DNA from: CAIMUX01 sp964473865
GTDB taxonomy: Bacteria > Eisenbacteria > RBG-16-71-46 > CAIMUX01
NCBI GenBank assembly: GCA_964473865.1
Contig: CAYYQN010000003.1
Span: 107,171 to 171,170 of the forward strand
DNA: 64,000 bases
Direction: 5' to 3'
Part shown: positions 60,146-64,000 of the stretch, in pieces
Position numbering within the stretch: position 1 is the stretch's first letter
Layout: each line of letters begins with the position of its first letter
Program-made: the position numbers and the translations under genes
The notes under the pieces: model-generated
Seen by the model: only the letters and a program-made list of their open reading frames with translations
Told to the model about the DNA's origin: nothing
Database searches by the model: none

Positions 60146-63100
60146 ATGGGCGACGTGATCATCGAAAACCCCATCCTGAACTCCCCCTACGCCGAGCCGA
60201 CCCGCCACTTCCGGTTTTCCGACGAGGGGATCACCAACGAGATCGTGGGGGAGCGCCGCGTCAGCTCCTACTTCGTGCCGATCGCCCAGCCCCGGAAGAA
60301 GGGGGCGCAGAAGTCGTTCGACACCGAGTGGACGCAGGATCGGGTCAAGGAGAACGAGCTCATCAACGACGTCCGGCGTCGGGTCGGCCTCTGGCGGACC
60401 GGCGGCTACGTCGGCGTCACCCCGGTGACGGCACGCCTGCTGGCCTACTGGACGAACCCCGACCGCGAAAAGAAGCTCTTCTTCTGCCAGATCGAGGCGC
60501 TGGAGACGGCGATCTATCTCGCCGAAGTGGCCGGGAAGTACGGGGACGGCTGGATCGAGAACCGGCTGCGTTAGGAGAACGACGCCGCCAACCCTGGCCT
60601 GCCGCGCACCGCATTCAAGATGGCCACCGGCTCGGGCAAGACCGTGGTGATGGCGATGCTCATCGCCTGGCACACCCTGAACAAGCGGGCGAATCCGCAG
60701 GATGCGCGTTTCTCCGACACCTTCCTCATCGTCACCCCCGGAATCACCATCAAGGACCGGCTGCGGGTCCTGCTTCCCGCCGATCCGCAGAACTACTACC
60801 GCCAGCGGGACATCCTGCCGGCGCAGGAGATGGAGCTCCTCGGCTCCGCCAAGATCGTGATCACGAACTTCCATGGTTTCCTGCTCCGGGAGAAGGTGGC
60901 GGCCGGGAAGCTCACCAAGTCGATCCTGGCCGGCATGGCCGGCGGCAGGGCCCGCGGGATCGGCGCTGACGTCGGCGCCAGGACCGGAGACGGGACTGGC
61001 GGTGTGACCGTCAGCCCCTTCACCGAATCCCCCGACCAGATGGTGCGTCGGGTGTGCCGGGAGCTCGGCTCCAAGAAGCAGATCGTGGTCATCAACGACG
61101 AGGCGCATCACTGCTATCGCCGCAGGCCCGACCCCGAGGAGGAGAGAGAGGAGGCGGGAAGGCGGGCCAAGGAGCAGCTCTCGGCGGAGGAACGGTCCGA
61201 AGCGAAGCGGCGTGATGAGGAGGCGCGGGTCTGGATCTCCGGCCTGGAGGCGGTGAAGGGCAAGATCGGGGTGAAGGCGATCTACGACCTCTCGGCCACC
61301 CCGTTCTTCCTGCGCGGTTCGGGCTACGACGAGGGGACGCTCTTTCCCTGGGTGGTCTCGGACTTCTCGCTGATCGACGCCATCGAGTCGGGGATCGTCA
61401 AGGTGCCGCGGGTGCCGGTGGCGGATGACTCCATGGTGGGGGAGCAGCCGACCTACCGCGACCTGTGGCTGCGGATTCGGGAGGATCTGCCGCGTAAGGG
61501 CCGGAAGACCGAGCAGGTGGCCGGCGAGCCGAAGCTCCCGCTGGAGTTGCAGGGTGCGTTGCACAGCCTCTACGGTAACTACGAGACCTCCTACCGCCGC
61601 TGGGAACAGGATCAGGAGGGCCAGGCTCGGGGAATCACGCCGCCGGTCTTCATCGTGGTCTGCAACAACACCAACGTCTCCAAGCTCGTCTTCGACTACA
61701 TCGCCGGCTGGGAGAAACTGATCGGCGGCGCGGCGGGCGAGGCCGCGGTGGTCGTCCAGGCCGGCCAGCTCCCGATCTTCCGCAACGACGACGGCCGCGG
61801 CGGCTGGCTCGACCGGCCGAACACCATCCTGGTGGATAGCCAGCAGCTAGAGTCGGGCGAAGGGATGAGCGACGACTTCAAGGCGATCGCGGCCCGGGAG
61901 ATCGAGGAGTTCAAGGCGGAGTACCGGATCCGCTTCCCCGGCCGGGACGCGGAGAGCCTGACCGACGAGGATCTCCTGCGGGAGGTCATGAACACGGTCG
62001 GCAAGGCGGGCAAGCTGGGGGAGCACGTCCGCTGCGTGGTCAGTGTCTCCATGCTGACCGAGGGATGGGACGCCAACACCGTGACCCACATCCTGGGGGT
62101 GCGCGCCTTCGGGACGCAGCTTCTCTGCGAGCAGGTGGTGGGCCGGGCCCTGCGCCGGATGAGTTACGCGGTCAACGAGGAGGGGCGCTTCTCGCCGGAG
62201 TATGCCGAGGTGTACGGGGTGCCGTTCTCTTTCATCCCGTGCAGCGGCAGCACGCCCAACCCGAAGCCGGGGCCGACGGCGACGCGTGTGCGGGCGCTCG
62301 AGAGCCGGATCGCCTGCGAGATCACCTTCCCGCGGCTGGTCGGGTATCGGCACGAGCTGGCGGGAGAGCGGCTCACCGCGCAGTTCTCGGAAGAATCGAA
62401 GCTCCCTCTCTCCACGGCCGACCTGCCGACGAAGACCGAGAACGCCCCCATCGTCGGCGAAACCACCATCCACACCCTCGACGACCTGCGGCGCCACCGG
62501 CCCAACGAGGTGGCGTTCCGCCTGTCCCGGCTCATCCTGGAGAAGTACTTCCGGGACGACGACGGGAACGAGAAGCCGTGGCTCTTCCCGCAGCTTCTTC
62601 AGATCACCAAGCGGTGGATGGCCGAGTGCGTGGTGTTCAAGGACGGGACGTTCCCGCAGCTCCTGCTGCTGGTGGCGCTGGCCCACGATGCCGCCGATCG
62701 GATCTACCGGGCGATCGTCACTTCCACCGACGGGACGGCCACGCTGAAGCCGATCCTTCGGCCCTACGATACCGTGGGCTCGACCCGCTACGTCGACTTC
62801 GACACCACCCGACCGGTCTTTGCCACCCGGGAGGACAAGTGCCACGTCTCCCATGTGGTCGCCGACACCGAGTCGTGGGAGCAGAAGCTCGCGCAGACGC
62901 TGGAGGAGATGCCCGAGGTCATCCGCTACGTCAAGAACCACAACCTGGGCTTCACCATCCCTTACACCCTGAACGGGGAAGAGCACCAGTACGTCCCCGA
63001 CTTCATCATCTGCCTGGAGGACGGGCACGGCCCGGAAGACCTGCTCCATCTCCTGCTGGAAGTGACGGGGGAGAAGAAGAGGGACAAGGCCGCCAAGGTC

Positions 63101-63244
63101 GCCACCGCGCGGACCCTCTGGGTGCCGGCGGTCAACGCGCACGGCGGGTTCGGGCGCTGGGCGTTCCTGGAGGTGGCGGATCCGTGGGATGCGCAGAGCC
63201 TGATTCGGGCCGAAGTGGCAGGTGGAAGACGAAAGGCGAATTGA
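60146..63244 (+). pseudogene. Type III restriction-like helicase-nuclease, interrupted by one TAG codon
   Basis: The 1033-codon frame begins at ATG 60146 behind GAGGA (MGDVIIENPILNSPY...), the start typical of BPTD_3080-type restriction proteins. A TAG at codon 143 (60572-60574) follows WIENRLR; the frame then continues ENDAANPGLPRTAFKMATGSGKT. The rest is intact: Walker A at 161-166, DEAHH at 318-322, LSATPFF, the motif VI region GRALRRMSY, and a C-terminal PD-(D/E)xK nuclease (VPDFIICLEDG, then LLEVTGEKK). Without suppression the product would be split: a 142-residue N-terminal piece and, from ATG 60620, an 874-residue helicase lacking upstream sequence. A single recent nonsense mutation or a base error is likely. 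No methyltransferase is seen in the window. Confidence 0.8.
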
Positions 63245-63269
63245 ACTAGCATGGTATCCGTGCTAACAT
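63241..63269 (+). promoter_or_regulatory. higBA promoter and operator
   Basis: TTGAAC (63241-63246), 17-base spacer, TAACAT (63264-63269). The inverted repeat TAGCA (63247-63251) and TGCTA (63261-63265) lies in the spacer and touches the -10, as expected for autorepression by the antitoxin. The toxin start follows seven bases after the -10, so transcripts are nearly leaderless. Confidence 0.65.
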
Positions 63270-63275
63270 GCGGTC

Positions 63276-63569
63276 ATGATACGGTCGTTTCGTGATCCTG
63301 CGACCGAGGACATCTTCAATGGTCGCGAAACCAAAGCCGCCAGGCGGCGGTGTCCGCTGGACCTGCGGCGGGTCGCGGGGCGGAAACTGGACCACCTGGA
63401 TTCGGTCGTGCGGCTGGAAGAGCTCCGAACGCCTCCGGGCAATCGACTTGAGGCGCTGACCGGCGACCGCGCGGGCCAGTTCAGCATCCGGATCAATGAC
63501 CAGTATCGAATCTGTTTTCTCTGGACCGAAACCGGACCCGCGGATGTCGAGATCATCGACTACCACTAG
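63276..63569 (+). CDS. higB: HigB-type toxin (RelE/ParE superfamily)
   Basis: A 97-residue toxin starting MIRSFRDPATEDIFNG, the family's usual opening, with LDLRRVAGRKLDHLDSV and the C-terminal FSIRINDQYRICFLW and VEIIDYH signatures. It is predicted to cleave mRNA at the ribosome. As in higBA loci, the toxin gene comes first; the antitoxin starts 25 bases later. Confidence 0.94.
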   Translation: MIRSFRDPATEDIFNGRETKAARRRCPLDLRRVAGRKLDHLDSVVRLEELRTPPGNRLEALTGDRAGQFSIRINDQYRICFLWTETGPADVEIIDYH

Positions 63570-63594
63570 ACGGCGGGGAAGGAGGGCTTCTTCG

Positions 63595-63906
63595 ATGATC
63601 CGGATTCCGACGCACCGCGAGCCGACTCATCCTGGCGAGATGCTGGTGGAGGAGTTTCTTGTCCCCATGGGCATCAGCCAGCGAGATTTGGCCAGTGCGA
63701 TTCATGTCCCATATCAAAGAGTCAACGAGCTGGTCAACAAGCGGCGGGGAGTCACACCCAGCACGGCGTTGCGACTGGCGCGGTTCTTCGGGACTTCCGC
63801 AGACTACTGGATGAATCTCCAGATGCGATGGGACCTCTATCACGCCAACCGCGAGGAGGAGTCCGACCTGAAGCAGATCCGCAAGGTCAGGGTCGCCGGC
63901 AGCTAG
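63595..63906 (+). CDS. higA: HigA-type antitoxin
   Basis: A 103-residue XRE-type antitoxin: HPGEMLVEEFLVPMGISQRDLA, HVPYQRVNELVNKRRGVTPSTALRLARFFGTSADYWMNLQ is the HTH and following helix (about residues 15-75). It neutralises HigB and represses the operon through the 63247-63265 repeat. The ATG at 63595 has GGAGGG upstream. Confidence 0.95.
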   Translation: MIRIPTHREPTHPGEMLVEEFLVPMGISQRDLASAIHVPYQRVNELVNKRRGVTPSTALRLARFFGTSADYWMNLQMRWDLYHANREEESDLKQIRKVRVAGS

Positions 63907-63975
63907 GTCGAGGTCCTGCGGGAACACCTGCATCCGGGCAGCTTCCTAGTCGGTGCACAGCCAGAGGGTAGAAAC

Positions 63976-64000
63976 ATGGTCCAGATTCAGTTTCCGATCG
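63976..64000 (+). CDS. Possible start of a further gene, cut by the window edge
   Basis: ATG at 63976 follows AGAGGGTAG at a good distance and opens MVQIQFPI before the window ends. Too short to identify. Confidence 0.3.

Noticed and set aside
40246..60574. Recoding of TAG as an amino acid, because TAG interrupts two otherwise open genes (40246-40248 and 60572-60574)
   Set aside because: One of the two genes also has a frameshift, and the other may be a recent mutation. The codons fall at unrelated residues, so ordinary nonsense mutation is simpler.

Overview
This 64-kb window is one contiguous piece of a GC-rich bacterial chromosome. Its secreted proteins suggest a relative of Candidatus Eisenbacteria or the wider Fibrobacteres-Chlorobi-Bacteroidetes/Gemmatimonadota side of the tree. 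They include four with C-terminal FlgD-like beta-sandwich tails and several Cys-rich 'GACC...CPNPCPQP' repeat proteins, and the repeat proteins share a short C-terminal tail of the form SWGxIKxxYR. This taxonomic reading is an inference from protein style; the window has no rRNA or other phylogenetic marker. No tRNA, rRNA or CRISPR array was seen.

Layout. 0-6.4 kb: the end of a secreted protein, a lipoprotein-type L-isoaspartyl methyltransferase, a conserved hypothetical, a family 2 glycosyltransferase, a UMF1/Atg22-like MFS transporter and a DUF4143 AAA ATPase. 6.5-11 kb: an accessory module in which an XRE repressor and an ImmA/IrrE metallopeptidase face a superfamily 2 helicase and a DUF932 phage/plasmid-type protein, with an inverted-repeat operator embedded in the helicase promoter. 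11-17.6 kb: RpoN (sigma-54), a cupin-GNAT fusion, a TlpA-like thioredoxin lipoprotein whose first active-site Cys is encoded by TGA (candidate selenocysteine, with a SECIS-like hairpin just downstream), a DppA D-aminopeptidase and peptidase T. 17.9-23.3 kb: a secreted Cys-rich repeat protein, a NarX/NarL-type two-component system and a secreted agmatine/peptidylarginine-deiminase-like enzyme. 23.4-35 kb: the thiamine operon thiD-thiE-thiL, an OPT oligopeptide transporter, an MFS exporter, a long GlmL/MutL-type ASKHA protein, a lipoprotein and an EamA transporter.

35-50 kb is dominated by large exported proteins: an M28 peptidase, a 1732-residue CLCA-like zinc metalloprotease with fibronectin-like repeats, and a 1169-residue Cys-rich repeat protein. 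Between them lies a patch of decay, with an IS110-family element (transposase broken by one TGA, flanked by 27-bp inverted repeats) next to a decayed paralogue of the Cys-rich family. 50-57 kb: a tightly coupled small-gene operon (YdeI/OmdA, a 59-residue ORF, DUF1697, TspO), then a GNAT fusion, a DUF488 protein, a secreted beta-propeller protein and an OmpR-type two-component system preceded by three phased GTAAG repeats. 57.5-64 kb resembles a defence island: a P-loop ATPase with a small partner, a type III restriction-like helicase-nuclease interrupted by one TAG, and a HigBA toxin-antitoxin pair with its operator.

The most noteworthy signal is the candidate selenoprotein at 13985-15313. 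The window holds four in-frame stop codons inside otherwise intact reading frames. Only this one lies at a conserved Cys position with a hairpin at the correct distance.
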